Assembly: GCA_963828415.1 (NCBI GenBank)
Contig: CAWHEI010000004.1
Span: 1 to 64,000, forward strand
Direction of reading: 5' to 3'
Length of the DNA stretch: 64,000 nt
Source of the DNA: Sva-07 sp963828415
GTDB taxonomy: Bacteria > Actinomycetota > Acidimicrobiia > Acidimicrobiales > Ilumatobacteraceae
A program made the translations under genes and the position numbers. The notes under the pieces are model-generated. The model was not told where the DNA came from. It saw only the letters and a program-made list of their open reading frames with translations, and searched no databases. Shown piece after piece: positions 35,427-43,836 of the stretch. Each line of letters begins with the position of its first letter. Positions within the stretch are counted from its first letter, which is position 1.

Positions 35427-36629
35427 ATGCCAGACATGGCTGCCGCGATCGCTCCACCGACGCACGACGAGGTGATGGCCGCGCTCGCCACGGTGATCGA
35501 CCCGGAACTCGGCGCCGACATCGTGTCGCTCGGCATGGTGCCGTCGGTCGACATCACCGACGCCGGACTCGTCACCGTCGGCGTCAAGCTCACGATTCGT
35601 GGATGCCCGCTGCGCGCCGAGATCAAGCGCGAGGTCGAGGCCAAGGTCTCGGTGCATCCCGGTGTGTCCGACGTGAAGATCTCCTGGGGCGAGATGAACG
35701 CCGACGAGCGCACCGAGGTGATGACCAAGGCCCGTTGGAACGCCCGACAGAACGCACCCGACACCGAGATCCCACTGCGTTGCAGGGTGCTGGCGATCGC
35801 CAGCGGCAAGGGCGGCGTCGGCAAGAGCTCGGTCACGGTGAACCTGGCTGCGGCGCTCGCCGATGCGGGCCACACCGTCGGTGTGCTCGACGCCGACATC
35901 TGGGGCTTCTCCGTGCCCCGTCTGCTCGGCATCTCCGACCGGATGGAGGCCCGTCAGGTCGACGGATCCGACAAGCCCAAGATCGTGCCCAATGAGCGCA
36001 CGGTGGGCAACGGCGTGCTCAAAGTGGTGTCGACCGGCTTCCTCGTCGAGGAGGACACGGCCTTGATGTGGCGTGGCCTGATGCTGACCAAAGCCGTCGA
36101 GCAATTCCTCCGCGACGTCCAATGGGGCGACCTCGACTATCTGCTGATCGACATGCCACCCGGCACCGGCGACGTCCAGATGGGCCTTGCGAGGATGCTG
36201 CCGAGCACGTCGCTGATCGTGGTCACCACGCCTGCGCTCGCTGCCCAGAAGGTCGCTCAACGTGCGGCCGACATGGCACGGCGCAGCTTCCTCGAGGTGA
36301 TCGGCGTGATCGAGAACATGAGCGCGTTCACCTGCGACCACGGCGAGTCGTACGCATTGTTCGGCGAAGGCGGCGGTCAGTCACTCGCCGACGAGATCGG
36401 GGCGCCACTGCTCGGCAAGGTGCCGCTCGAAGCGGCGGTGGCTGCGGGCGGTGACGCCGGCGATCCGGTGTCGCTCGCCGGCACGGGCGCCGCGGCCGAC
36501 GAGTTCCGGCGGATTGCCGAACGGATCCTCTCCGAGATCGCTCCCCCGACGCCGCCCGCCGACGTCGACCTGGCCGGCTGCACCGCTCACGAGTTCGAAG
36601 CCGTCACCGCCGTCACCATCAACCGCTGA
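35427..36629 (+). CDS. mrp: Mrp/NBP35-family iron-sulfur carrier ATPase
   Basis: The 400-residue protein combines an N-terminal MIP18/DUF59 domain (VIDPELGADIVSLGMV) and a P-loop ATPase with IASGKGGVGKSSVTVNLA (about 128), DADIWGFSVP and LIDMPPGTGDVQM. The usual CxxC of Mrp proteins appears only as a single Cys in MSAFTCDHGESYALFG, so cluster binding may differ from NBP35. Start ATG 35427 or 35436 are both possible. It is divergent from the SufR-like gene with a 31-nt gap. Confidence 0.9.
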   Translation: MPDMAAAIAPPTHDEVMAALATVIDPELGADIVSLGMVPSVDITDAGLVTVGVKLTIRGCPLRAEIKREVEAKVSVHPGVSDVKISWGEMNADERTEVMTKARWNARQNAPDTEIPLRCRVLAIASGKGGVGKSSVTVNLAAALADAGHTVGVLDADIWGFSVPRLLGISDRMEARQVDGSDKPKIVPNERTVGNGVLKVVSTGFLVEEDTALMWRGLMLTKAVEQFLRDVQWGDLDYLLIDMPPGTGDVQMGLARMLPSTSLIVVTTPALAAQKVAQRAADMARRSFLEVIGVIENMSAFTCDHGESYALFGEGGGQSLADEIGAPLLGKVPLEAAVAAGGDAGDPVSLAGTGAAADEFRRIAERILSEIAPPTPPADVDLAGCTAHEFEAVTAVTINR

Positions 36630-36696
36630 CACGTACACGTTGCCAGGGTCCCGGGCGGATTGGGCGCCAGGTCGTGTGCTCAGAAATGGGGCTTGC

Positions 36697-36795
36697 GATG
36701 AGCGAAACCGCCGTATCCGGTCGCTTGGCTCATCGATGGGAGACTCTCGGGGATTGCGATGAGCGAAACCGCCGTATCCGGTCGCTTGGCTCATC
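36697..36795. repeat. Tandem pair of 38-bp elements, family B
   Basis: Two copies (36697 to 36734 and 36758 to 36795), period 61, each run from GATGAGCGAAACC to GGCTCATC. The arms and core match the pair at 19569. They fill the space between mrp and the convergent NUDIX gene. Confidence 0.8.
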
Positions 36796-36863
36796 GATGG
36801 GAGACGTCGGTCGCCACACACCAGCAGTACCCGGTCCGCTGAGGTCGTGACACATCGCGTACG

Positions 36864-37709
36864 TCACGCGAGGTCGTCGTAGTCGGCGTCGCCGGGCATG
36901 GCAACGCCGGTGATGCGACCCTCGGCGTCGCGACGGATCTTGGGCAGCACGCACGGCGGGTTCTCGACGAGCGCCGCTGCCCCCAGCGCTGCCGCAGCGT
37001 TCGCATGCGGTTCGAGGAATCGGAGGTTCGCCATCGTCGGCGGCATCATCATCAGCTCGCCTGCCGCCTGCATCCGCAATGCGTCGGCGGGGCGGACCCA
37101 CAGACTCTCGACGGTCTCCTTGTCGTCGTGCAGCGGCTCCTGATCGACGGGCAGTTCCGTCATGAAGAAACGGGTGTCGAAGCGGCGTTGCTCACCGATC
37201 GGCGTGATCCAATGGTCGACGTAGTACGTCGTCGACAGGTCGAGTACGAGGTCGTCGCGCCGACACAGCTCCACCAGTGACAGCGAGCTGTCGTGTATCT
37301 CGTGACGATCCTCGTTGCGCAGCACCAAGGGTCCGCCGTCGCGGCGCGTCGCCAACAGCACGCCGGCCTCCTCGAAACACTCACGGATCGCAGCCACCCA
37401 ATACGCGAGCCCGCCGTGATCGATGCCGAGCTGGCGGCTGGCGGCCTGGTCATCGAGACCATGACAGAAGCGGGCGATGTCGTCGGCTCCGTCGACCCCG
37501 TCGACGCGCCCACCCGGGAAGACGAACATCCCGGCGCCGAACACCGCGTTGGCGGTGCGACGGAGCATGAACACCTCGACGCCGGGCTCGCCGTCGAGCG
37601 CATCGCGCACGAGCATCACCGTCGCCGCCGGCTTCACGGGGACCAGCTGCGGGTCGATCGGTGCCGGCGTGGAGGACGGACTTGGTGAAGATGGTTCCGG
37701 GGAGTTCAT
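36864..37709 (-). CDS. NUDIX hydrolase with split box (NUDT19-like)
   Basis: The 281-residue protein has the NUDIX box interrupted by an insert: FVFPGGRVDGVDGADD, then AAIRECFEEAGVLLA about 35 residues later. This split is typical of RP2/NUDT19-type CoA diphosphatases. A Pro/Ser-rich N terminus precedes the domain. The ATG at 37709 (MNSPEPSSPSPSSTP) lies 21 nt from the divergent CoA-transferase gene. Confidence 0.82.
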   Translation of the reverse strand: MNSPEPSSPSPSSTPAPIDPQLVPVKPAATVMLVRDALDGEPGVEVFMLRRTANAVFGAGMFVFPGGRVDGVDGADDIARFCHGLDDQAASRQLGIDHGGLAYWVAAIRECFEEAGVLLATRRDGGPLVLRNEDRHEIHDSSLSLVELCRRDDLVLDLSTTYYVDHWITPIGEQRRFDTRFFMTELPVDQEPLHDDKETVESLWVRPADALRMQAAGELMMMPPTMANLRFLEPHANAAAALGAAALVENPPCVLPKIRRDAEGRITGVAMPGDADYDDLA

Positions 37710-37730
37710 ACCGCCCCTACCGTAGAGACC

Positions 37731-39023
37731 ATGACCACGGCACCACCCACTGCGCCGAACCAACCCGCCGACGTGCTCGAACACATCGGTCCCGGCACGC
37801 AGATCATCGTCCCGCTCGGCAACGGTGAGGCCACCGCCGTGATGGAACAGATCGACACCGCGGCCGCCGCCGGCGACCCGCGCATCGACGAGGTACGGGT
37901 GCACCAGATGCACGCCATCCACGATCGGCCCTACATCCACGGTGCGTACGGCACTCGCCTCAAGCACATTTCGTACTTCCTGTCGCACGTGACCCGTCCG
38001 TACTTCAACGACGGGTCGATCGGCCTCGTACCTGCTCACTTCTCCGAGGTGTACGCGCTGATGCGGATGCGCACCGACGACCCGCTGGTCGTGGCCGCCG
38101 CCTCGCCGCCCGACCGTCATGGCTACTTCTCGCTCGGCGTGTCGGCCGACTACACGTCGAGCTTCATCGGCAGGGGTCGGTTCTTCCTCGAAGTCACCGA
38201 CGACATGCCACGCACGTTCGGACGCAATCAGGTGCATCTGTCGCAGGTCGTCGGCTGGTGTCGCAGCGACCGTCCGCTCGTCGAGGTCCCGCCTGCAACG
38301 CCGGGTGACACCGACTGCAGGATTGCAGCATTCGTTGCCGAACGCATCCCGAACGGCGCCACCATCCAGACCGGCATCGGGGCGATCCCGAACGCGATCA
38401 TGGCATCGCTGAGCGACCACAAGGACCTCGGCATCCACACCGAACTGCTGTCCGACGGTGTCGTCGACCTCATGGAGTCCGGCGTCGTCAACGGTGTCCG
38501 CAAACGCCTGAACCGCACGAAGGCCGTCGGAACGTTCGCGCTCGGCACGGCGCGCCTGCACGAGTTCCTGCACGAGAACACGGCGATCGAGCTGCACGCC
38601 GTTCGCTACGTCAACGACCCGCGCATCATCGCCAACGAGAAGAACTTCGTGTCGGTCAACGCAACGCTCACGGTCGACTTCCTCGGTCAGTGCGCGTCGG
38701 AGACGATCGGCGGCCAGTACTACTCGTCGTCGGGCGGCCAGAACGACTTCGCGCGGGGCGCTGTGTATTCCGAAGGCGGTCAAGGGTTCGTGGTACTGCA
38801 CTCGACGACCTCGCACGGTGACTCACGAATCGTGCCCCAACTCGCGGCCGGCGACGTGGTGACCACCCCGAAGAACACCGTCGACAAGATCGTCACGGAA
38901 TGGGGGGTCGCCGAGATGCGAGGACGATCGATCCGGGAGCGGACCCGGGCACTCATCTCGGTCTCGCATCCCGACCATCGCGACGAACTCGCCGCGCAAG
39001 CACGCGCAATCAACTACCTGTAG
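37731..39023 (+). CDS. Acetyl-CoA hydrolase/transferase family protein
   Basis: The 430-residue protein fits the family I CoA-transferases of the 4-hydroxybutyrate/acetate type. Marks are GNGEATAVMEQ (N-terminal domain), IQTGIGAIPNAIMASL and HTELLSDGVVDLMESG, where the Glu is the likely covalent acceptor, plus GGQYYSSSGGQNDFARG. It moves CoA between short acids. The acid is not determined. It is monocistronic; the flanking genes face it or diverge from it. Confidence 0.88.
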   Translation: MTTAPPTAPNQPADVLEHIGPGTQIIVPLGNGEATAVMEQIDTAAAAGDPRIDEVRVHQMHAIHDRPYIHGAYGTRLKHISYFLSHVTRPYFNDGSIGLVPAHFSEVYALMRMRTDDPLVVAAASPPDRHGYFSLGVSADYTSSFIGRGRFFLEVTDDMPRTFGRNQVHLSQVVGWCRSDRPLVEVPPATPGDTDCRIAAFVAERIPNGATIQTGIGAIPNAIMASLSDHKDLGIHTELLSDGVVDLMESGVVNGVRKRLNRTKAVGTFALGTARLHEFLHENTAIELHAVRYVNDPRIIANEKNFVSVNATLTVDFLGQCASETIGGQYYSSSGGQNDFARGAVYSEGGQGFVVLHSTTSHGDSRIVPQLAAGDVVTTPKNTVDKIVTEWGVAEMRGRSIRERTRALISVSHPDHRDELAAQARAINYL

Positions 39024-39042
39024 TCGATCCTCGACGGGGCGT

Positions 39043-39921
39043 TCAGGCGGAGCCGGGCGACGACGGTTCGTCGACGGACGCCGCCGGCGCATCGATCGCG
39101 GCGTTCGGACGCGACCAGGCGTACGCCATCGCGCCACCGACGATCACGATCATCACCAGCCCGACGATCTGCCAGTGGTCGGTGAGGAACGCGGTCGCCT
39201 GCGCCTGGCGTTCGAGCGCCCAGTCGGTGATCGGGTCGCCCTCTTCCTTGATGTCGACCCAGTAGAAGTACCAGAGCAGGTAGAAGCCCGACATCACCAC
39301 GAAGACCGCTGCGATCCGGTCGACGTACTGCAGGCTGCCGCGCAAGAGCTTGAGTAGACCGGTGTTCGCCGACGCCAACGCGATCGTCAGGGCGCTGACG
39401 AGCAGGGCCATCCCTGCGCCGTAGGCGAGCATGTTGCCGACGCCGGACACGATGCCATCGCGACGGCTGCTGCTGAAGACCGTCGCGATGAACAGCCCGA
39501 TCGTGCACCCGATCGACGCGACGGCGTACGCGATGCCGTACACGAACATCGCGCTGACGGTCTGCTTGGGCCCACCGGAGCCGCCGGTGTCGAGCTGCGG
39601 CGTCATGAACGGCAACTTGTAGCCGAACAGCATGGCGATGCCGAGCACGAGGAGTGCAATGCCGATGCCGCCGGTCGCGTACTTGGCGTTCTCGTTGATC
39701 CAGCTCGTGAAGTTGTAGGAGATGACGCCGGCGACCAGGAACACCGAGAGGAACCCGGCGGAGACGGCGGCACTGACGGTCACGGCGCGGCGCATGGTGG
39801 CGCGTTGCGTACCCGGCATCGCCCCCTGGAGGCCGAGGAAGTACATGAGGTAGGTCGGCAGCAGGATGAATCCGCACGGGTTCACCGCCGCGACCATGCC
39901 CCGGATGAACGACAGGCTCAC
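39043..39921 (-). CDS. ccdA: CcdA/DsbD-type thiol-disulfide membrane transporter
   Basis: The 292-residue protein has about seven membrane helices and the two redox Cys in VNPCGFILLP and ASIGCTIGLF. It transfers electrons from cytoplasmic thioredoxin to outside partners, here very likely the TlpA-like protein encoded just upstream. Its GTG start overlaps the tlpA stop as GTGA. The pair would serve cytochrome c maturation, which the caa3 oxidase needs. Confidence 0.9.
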   Translation of the reverse strand: MSLSFIRGMVAAVNPCGFILLPTYLMYFLGLQGAMPGTQRATMRRAVTVSAAVSAGFLSVFLVAGVISYNFTSWINENAKYATGGIGIALLVLGIAMLFGYKLPFMTPQLDTGGSGGPKQTVSAMFVYGIAYAVASIGCTIGLFIATVFSSSRRDGIVSGVGNMLAYGAGMALLVSALTIALASANTGLLKLLRGSLQYVDRIAAVFVVMSGFYLLWYFYWVDIKEEGDPITDWALERQAQATAFLTDHWQIVGLVMIVIVGGAMAYAWSRPNAAIDAPAASVDEPSSPGSA

Positions 39922-40514
39922 GCTGCGCCCTCGTCGACGGCGATGAGGTCGGCGACCTTGGCGCGGAGTTCGTCGGCGTCGAGCGCTCCGGTCTGCTCGA
40001 CGATCATGCCATCGGAGGTGACGAACAGCGTGACCGGCATCGCCGTGGCGCCGATCGCATCGGCGAGTTCCGCGAACTCGTCGCGGAACAGGTCGTATTC
40101 GACGCCGCGTTCACCGGCGAAACGCTCCATGACCTCGAGTGAATCGAGCGTGTTGACACCGACGAAGCGGACATCGTCGGTTTCGGCGTCGACCTCGGCG
40201 AACTCGGGAAGTTCCTTCGCACAGGGCGGGCAGGTCGAGTACCAGAGGTTGACGACCAACGGCTGTCCGAGGAACTCGGAGGTCATGACCTCGGTGTCGT
40301 CGACATCGATCAGCGCGACGTCGGGGAACGGGTCGCCTTGAACGTCGTCGTTGCCGAGCCCGTCGTTCGGGAACGTGATCACGGCTTGTGGGTCGCTGAG
40401 GGTGGCATCGAACTCGCCGTCGTCGCTGTCGGAACTCTGGATCCACACGGCAACACCGATGACCGCAACGGCGGCGAGCAGCGATCCGACGAGGAGTCGT
40501 GGACGGATCTTCAC
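39918..40514 (-). CDS. TlpA/ResA-like membrane-anchored thioredoxin
   Basis: The 198-residue protein has an N-terminal anchor (LLVGSLLAAVAVIGVAVWI) and a thioredoxin domain with the active site WYSTCPPCAKELPEF; the cis-Pro lies in TAMPVTLFV. It would reduce disulfides such as those of apocytochrome c outside the membrane. The GTG at 40514 (KIRPRLLVG) is chosen because the anchor follows; longer readings are low-complexity. It is coupled to ccdA. Confidence 0.88.
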   Translation of the reverse strand: MKIRPRLLVGSLLAAVAVIGVAVWIQSSDSDDGEFDATLSDPQAVITFPNDGLGNDDVQGDPFPDVALIDVDDTEVMTSEFLGQPLVVNLWYSTCPPCAKELPEFAEVDAETDDVRFVGVNTLDSLEVMERFAGERGVEYDLFRDEFAELADAIGATAMPVTLFVTSDGMIVEQTGALDADELRAKVADLIAVDEGAA

Positions 40515-40585
40515 GCCTTCGAGGCTACTGACACGTGCCACGCCCGCCGATTCGGCTCCTCCAGTTGTTCGCGTTCGTTCACCGT

Positions 40586-40642
40586 CACCCCACCCACCCC
40601 CGCACCACCCCGCACCACCCACACCCCCACACACCACCACCC
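40586..40642 (-). promoter_or_regulatory. G-rich tract, potential G-quadruplex upstream of tlpA
   Basis: The plus strand here is almost only C and A; the minus strand has seven runs of three to five G. One stretch satisfies the G3+N1-7 rule (GGGG, GGGGG, GGG, GGGG with loops of six, one and one). It lies 72 nt or more upstream of the tlpA start on its coding strand. Confidence 0.45.
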
Positions 40643-40645
40643 ATC

Positions 40646-40699
40646 ACGTTTGCGTTGCATTCTCGGTGGACCGGGTCACCGAGAACGCAACACAAACGT
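40646..40699. repeat. Palindromic element, family A copy 3
   Basis: The 23-nt arms (ACGTTTGCGTTGCATTCTCG and onward) pair at 21 of 23 positions around an 8-nt loop. It lies downstream of whiB, 13 nt from its stop, and upstream of tlpA. On the plus strand it is followed by GGGTTTTTGG. It probably ends whiB transcription on the minus strand. Confidence 0.75.
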
Positions 40700-40712
40700 G
40701 GGTTTTTGGGGG

Positions 40713-41157
40713 TCAGGCGACGGCGACGGGGCCGAGTTCGTCGATCACCATCTCCGGGCGCGGGTGCTTGGGCGGGCGCCCACACGGACGCTTGTTGGCG
40801 ATGATGCGCCCGCCCGAGAGCAACTCGCCGCCCCACACGCCCCACGGCTCCTCACGCTCGAGGGCGCCGGCGAGGCAGTCGGCCTGCAGGGGGCACAGGC
40901 CGCACATCGCCTTGGCGCGTGCGATGTCGATCACGTTGTCGGAGAAGAACAACGCGCTCGAGGGTGCCGTGGCCGTCCGCGCAGCGAGCGACCAGCCGTC
41001 GGGCAGGCTCCTCGCCGGGCGGTCTCGGACTGTCCGGTTCTCGCGGCTCGAGCAGCGCCGAGTCACGGGGTTCGATGAGCGTGGAGTGGTACATGGTGTG
41101 GTCCTGTTCGAAGTCGTTGTGGGCAGTGAGGTGGTTGGACGAATCCAGAAGGGTCAT
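40713..41157 (-). CDS. WhiB-family iron-sulfur regulator, frameshifted
   Basis: The C-terminal part has AMCGLCPLQADCLAGALERE, the WGVWGGE turn and a basic tail KRPCGRPPKHPRPE. In that frame the first cluster Cys is missing. It is supplied by the neighbouring frame, which reads from MTLLDSSNHLTAHNDFEQD to VARCADGHGTL and joins at ALFFSDNVIDIARAK. Removing one base near 40959 gives a four-Cys protein of about 147 residues. GAAAGG precedes the ATG at 41157; an ATG at 41094 is an alternative. WhiB proteins are [4Fe-4S] co-regulators of the main sigma factor. Confidence 0.82.
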
Positions 41158-41223
41158 GGTCGGTGCCTTTCGGTGAGTTGCTTGGTGGTTGAGTGGGACA
41201 GAAATCGGGTCGGAAAAACCAAA

Positions 41224-41253
41224 GAGGCCGCCGGGTCGGAACCCGGCGGCCTC
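41224..41253 (-). terminator. Rho-independent terminator for the 75-residue gene
   Basis: A perfect 13-bp GC stem (GAGGCCGCCGGGT with ACCCGGCGGCCTC) encloses the tetraloop CGGA. On the minus strand it is followed by TTTGGTTTTT. It starts 25 nt past the stop of the small gene at 41278 and ends that transcript before whiB. Confidence 0.88.
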
Positions 41254-41277
41254 GTGAGAGGTGATCTGACGTTGGTG

Positions 41278-41505
41278 TTACGTCAGAACTCCTTCGAGGG
41301 AGCCGGGGCCGAGTCGCTTGGTACCGGTGGTGTTGGCGGTGGTCGGGTTGTGCTCGGTCGACATGTGGTCGCCGCACACCCAATTGCCGCCGAACGACGA
41401 ACCCTGGAGCGAGCCGGTCGTCGAGACCGACAGCGATGCCGCAGGGACGCCGGCGTACGGGCGCGGCGAAGCCGAGCGGATGATGACGGTGGGCGTGATG
41501 CTCAT
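41278..41505 (-). CDS. Orphan 75-residue protein of unknown function
   Basis: The product begins MSITPTVIIRSASPRPYAGV and is rich in Ser, Thr and Gly, with one Cys in NWVCGDHMSTEHN and a C terminus GPGSLEGVLT. It has no signal peptide or membrane helix. A good ribosome-binding site (GAGAGGAT) precedes the ATG, and a strong terminator follows the TAA, so it is very likely expressed alone. I do not recognise a family; a short modified-peptide precursor is conceivable but no processing enzyme is adjacent. Confidence 0.6.
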   Translation of the reverse strand: MSITPTVIIRSASPRPYAGVPAASLSVSTTGSLQGSSFGGNWVCGDHMSTEHNPTTANTTGTKRLGPGSLEGVLT

Positions 41506-41668
41506 CGGTGATCCTCTCGTCTCGTCGGGTCGCGGGCGCCGGACTGGCTGACCCGGATCGCTACACAACCACGTCCGAGGTGGCCCGGTCAAGGGGGTTT
41601 CGCGAACATCACGCAGATTTCCGTCGCGAACGTTGGCCCCTCCCGGGCCCAGCGACAAGAGTGAGGCC

Positions 41669-42727
41669 GTGGATCTCGCGGTGTTCGGCGTCGGTTGGAT
41701 CCTCGGCTGGCTGCTGCTGTGGCATCTTCGGCCGCTTCCACCGGTCGATTCGGACACGGGCGGGACCGCCACTCGCCCAGCGATCGCCGTCGTGATCCCG
41801 GCGCGCGACGAAGCGTCGGCGCTCCCCCATCTCTTGCCGAGGCTGTCACCCCAGATGCGACCCGGCGACGAGTTGGTGGTGGTCGACGACCACTCCACCG
41901 ACGGGACCTCGGAGGTCGCGGTGAGCCTCGGCGCGCAGGTGGTGCATCCACCGGATCTCCCCGAAGGTTGGCTCGGCAAGCCGCACGCATGTTGGACGGG
42001 GGCAACGTCGACGACGGCACCGCTGCTGGTCTTCATCGACGCCGACGTCCGCCCCGCTTGCGACCTCCTCGACCGCGTGGCGCTCGAATGGTCGCGGGAT
42101 CCTGGCGCTGTCGTGTCGATGCAGCCGTGGCATCGGACCGGTTCCTGGGTCGAGCAGGCGAGCCTGCTCGCCAACATCACCGCCCTGATGGGGTCCGGGG
42201 GCTTCACCGTTGGAGGGTCGAGGCTGTCGGCGACGGTGGCCTTCGGTCCGGTGCTCGCGATCGGACGGTCGACGTACGACCAGGTCGGTGGCCACGCCTC
42301 GGTTCGCACGATGCACACCGAGGACATCGGCCTCGCCCGAGCGGTGGGGCGGACGACGCTTCACACCGGTCGACCCGACACCTCGTTCCGCATGTACCCG
42401 GCGGGGCTGCGACAACTCGTGCAGGGTTGGACGCGCAGCATCGCCACCGGTGCCCGCTTCACGCCGTGGTGGTTGTCGATCGCCGTCGTCGCATGGGTGT
42501 GGTCACTTGCCGGAGGGTGGCTCGCCGAGCCCTTGGTCTACCCGCTCAGCGCCATTCAGTTCTGGATCCTCGGACGTCGGGCCGGCTCGATGCATCCGCT
42601 CACGGCCGTGCTCTACCCGCTCGCGGTGGCCGCCTTCGTGGTGATCTTCCTGCGCAGCCTCTTCGCGATGGTGTTCCGCCGTGACGTGACGTGGAAGCAA
42701 CGATCGGTCGCCGCCCGCCCCGACTGA
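41669..42727 (+). CDS. Membrane glycosyltransferase, GT2 family (CrtQ-like)
   Basis: The 352-residue protein has an N-terminal membrane helix and a GT-A domain: AVVIPARDEASALPHLL, VVVDDHSTDGTSEVA, the metal-binding IDADVRPACD, and TEDIGLARAVG as the general-base region. Two or three membrane helices end it. The GWLGKPHACW motif is typical of carotenoid- or hopanoid-type glycosyltransferases, but no carotenoid genes are nearby. Start GTG 41669 has GTGAGG just upstream. Confidence 0.82.
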   Translation: MDLAVFGVGWILGWLLLWHLRPLPPVDSDTGGTATRPAIAVVIPARDEASALPHLLPRLSPQMRPGDELVVVDDHSTDGTSEVAVSLGAQVVHPPDLPEGWLGKPHACWTGATSTTAPLLVFIDADVRPACDLLDRVALEWSRDPGAVVSMQPWHRTGSWVEQASLLANITALMGSGGFTVGGSRLSATVAFGPVLAIGRSTYDQVGGHASVRTMHTEDIGLARAVGRTTLHTGRPDTSFRMYPAGLRQLVQGWTRSIATGARFTPWWLSIAVVAWVWSLAGGWLAEPLVYPLSAIQFWILGRRAGSMHPLTAVLYPLAVAAFVVIFLRSLFAMVFRRDVTWKQRSVAARPD

Positions 42728-42732
42728 CGTGC

Positions 42733-43707
42733 TCAGAGGTCGATCAGGATCTTGCCGACGTTGGCGTTGGCTTCCATGTGGCGATGAGCGTCGGCGATGT
42801 CGTCGAACGCGTACCGGGAGTCGACCACCGGCCGCAGCGCACCGCTGTCGAACAGGGGGAGCACTTCGTCGATGAAGCGCTGGCTGAGCGCCAGCTTGCG
42901 CTCCAACGGGCGCGCTCGCAGCGTGGTGCCGATCCAGGTGATCCGCTTCGACAGGATCAGTCCGACGTTCACCGATGCGTTCGCTCCGCCCATCAGTCCG
43001 ACCTGCACGACGGTGCCGTCCATCCGCACGGCCTTGAGGTTGCGATCGGTCTCCTCGCCGCCGATCACGTCGAGCACGACGTCGACGCCACCGGGCACCG
43101 CCTCGCCGAGCGCCCCGAGCCAGTCCGCGGGACTGCGTTCGAGCACGACGTCAGCTCCCAGCTCTCGGCACGCCTCGGCCTTGCCGGCCGAGCAGGTGAC
43201 CACGATCCGGGCTCCGATTGCCTTCGCGATCTGGATGCCTGCCGTACCGACACCGGACGCCCCGGCATGCACCAGCGCCCATCGACCGCTGGTGAGCCCG
43301 CCCTGAACGACCAGCGCATCCCACGCCGTGAGAAACACCTCGGGGACCGCTGCGGCATCGGCCGACGAGATCGACGATGGAACCGGAAGTGCCTGCCGGG
43401 CGTGCGTCGCGACCCGACTCGCGTAGCACCCACCGGCTTCGATGCCCATCGCCCGGTCGCCGATCGACCAGCCCGTCACGTCGTCGCCGACCGCCGAGAC
43501 GATGCCGGCGTACTCGAGGCCGGGGATCTCCAGTTCACGACGACGCGGGTCGGGGTACATGCCCATGCGCTGCAGGATGTCGGCACGATTGATCGCGGTG
43601 TGTTCGACATCGACGACGATCTCGTCGCGCCCCGGTGTCGGGTCGGCGACCTCCTCGATCGTCAACACCTCGGGTCCACCATGAGAACGAAGCACCACTC
43701 CGCGCAT
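42733..43707 (-). CDS. NADPH:quinone reductase-type medium-chain dehydrogenase
   Basis: The 324-residue protein is a zinc-free MDR enzyme. It has NRADILQRMGMYPDP, PGLEYAGIVSAVG, the nucleotide-binding VHAGASGVGTAGIQIAK and a C-terminal block HRHMEANANVGKILIDL. It would reduce quinones or enoyl compounds with NADPH. The substrate is not determined. It converges with the glycosyltransferase gene with only 5 nt between them. Confidence 0.88.
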   Translation of the reverse strand: MRGVVLRSHGGPEVLTIEEVADPTPGRDEIVVDVEHTAINRADILQRMGMYPDPRRRELEIPGLEYAGIVSAVGDDVTGWSIGDRAMGIEAGGCYASRVATHARQALPVPSSISSADAAAVPEVFLTAWDALVVQGGLTSGRWALVHAGASGVGTAGIQIAKAIGARIVVTCSAGKAEACRELGADVVLERSPADWLGALGEAVPGGVDVVLDVIGGEETDRNLKAVRMDGTVVQVGLMGGANASVNVGLILSKRITWIGTTLRARPLERKLALSQRFIDEVLPLFDSGALRPVVDSRYAFDDIADAHRHMEANANVGKILIDL

Positions 43708-43836
43708 CTGCCGGAACCTATCGGTTCCGGCAGACGGGCGGGAAGTGAGCGGACCGGTGACGCGATGCCTGGCACCGCGTCACCGGTCGGGGAGGTCCGG
43801 GGATTGGAGAACCCGGCCTCGATCTGTGGCGACGTC

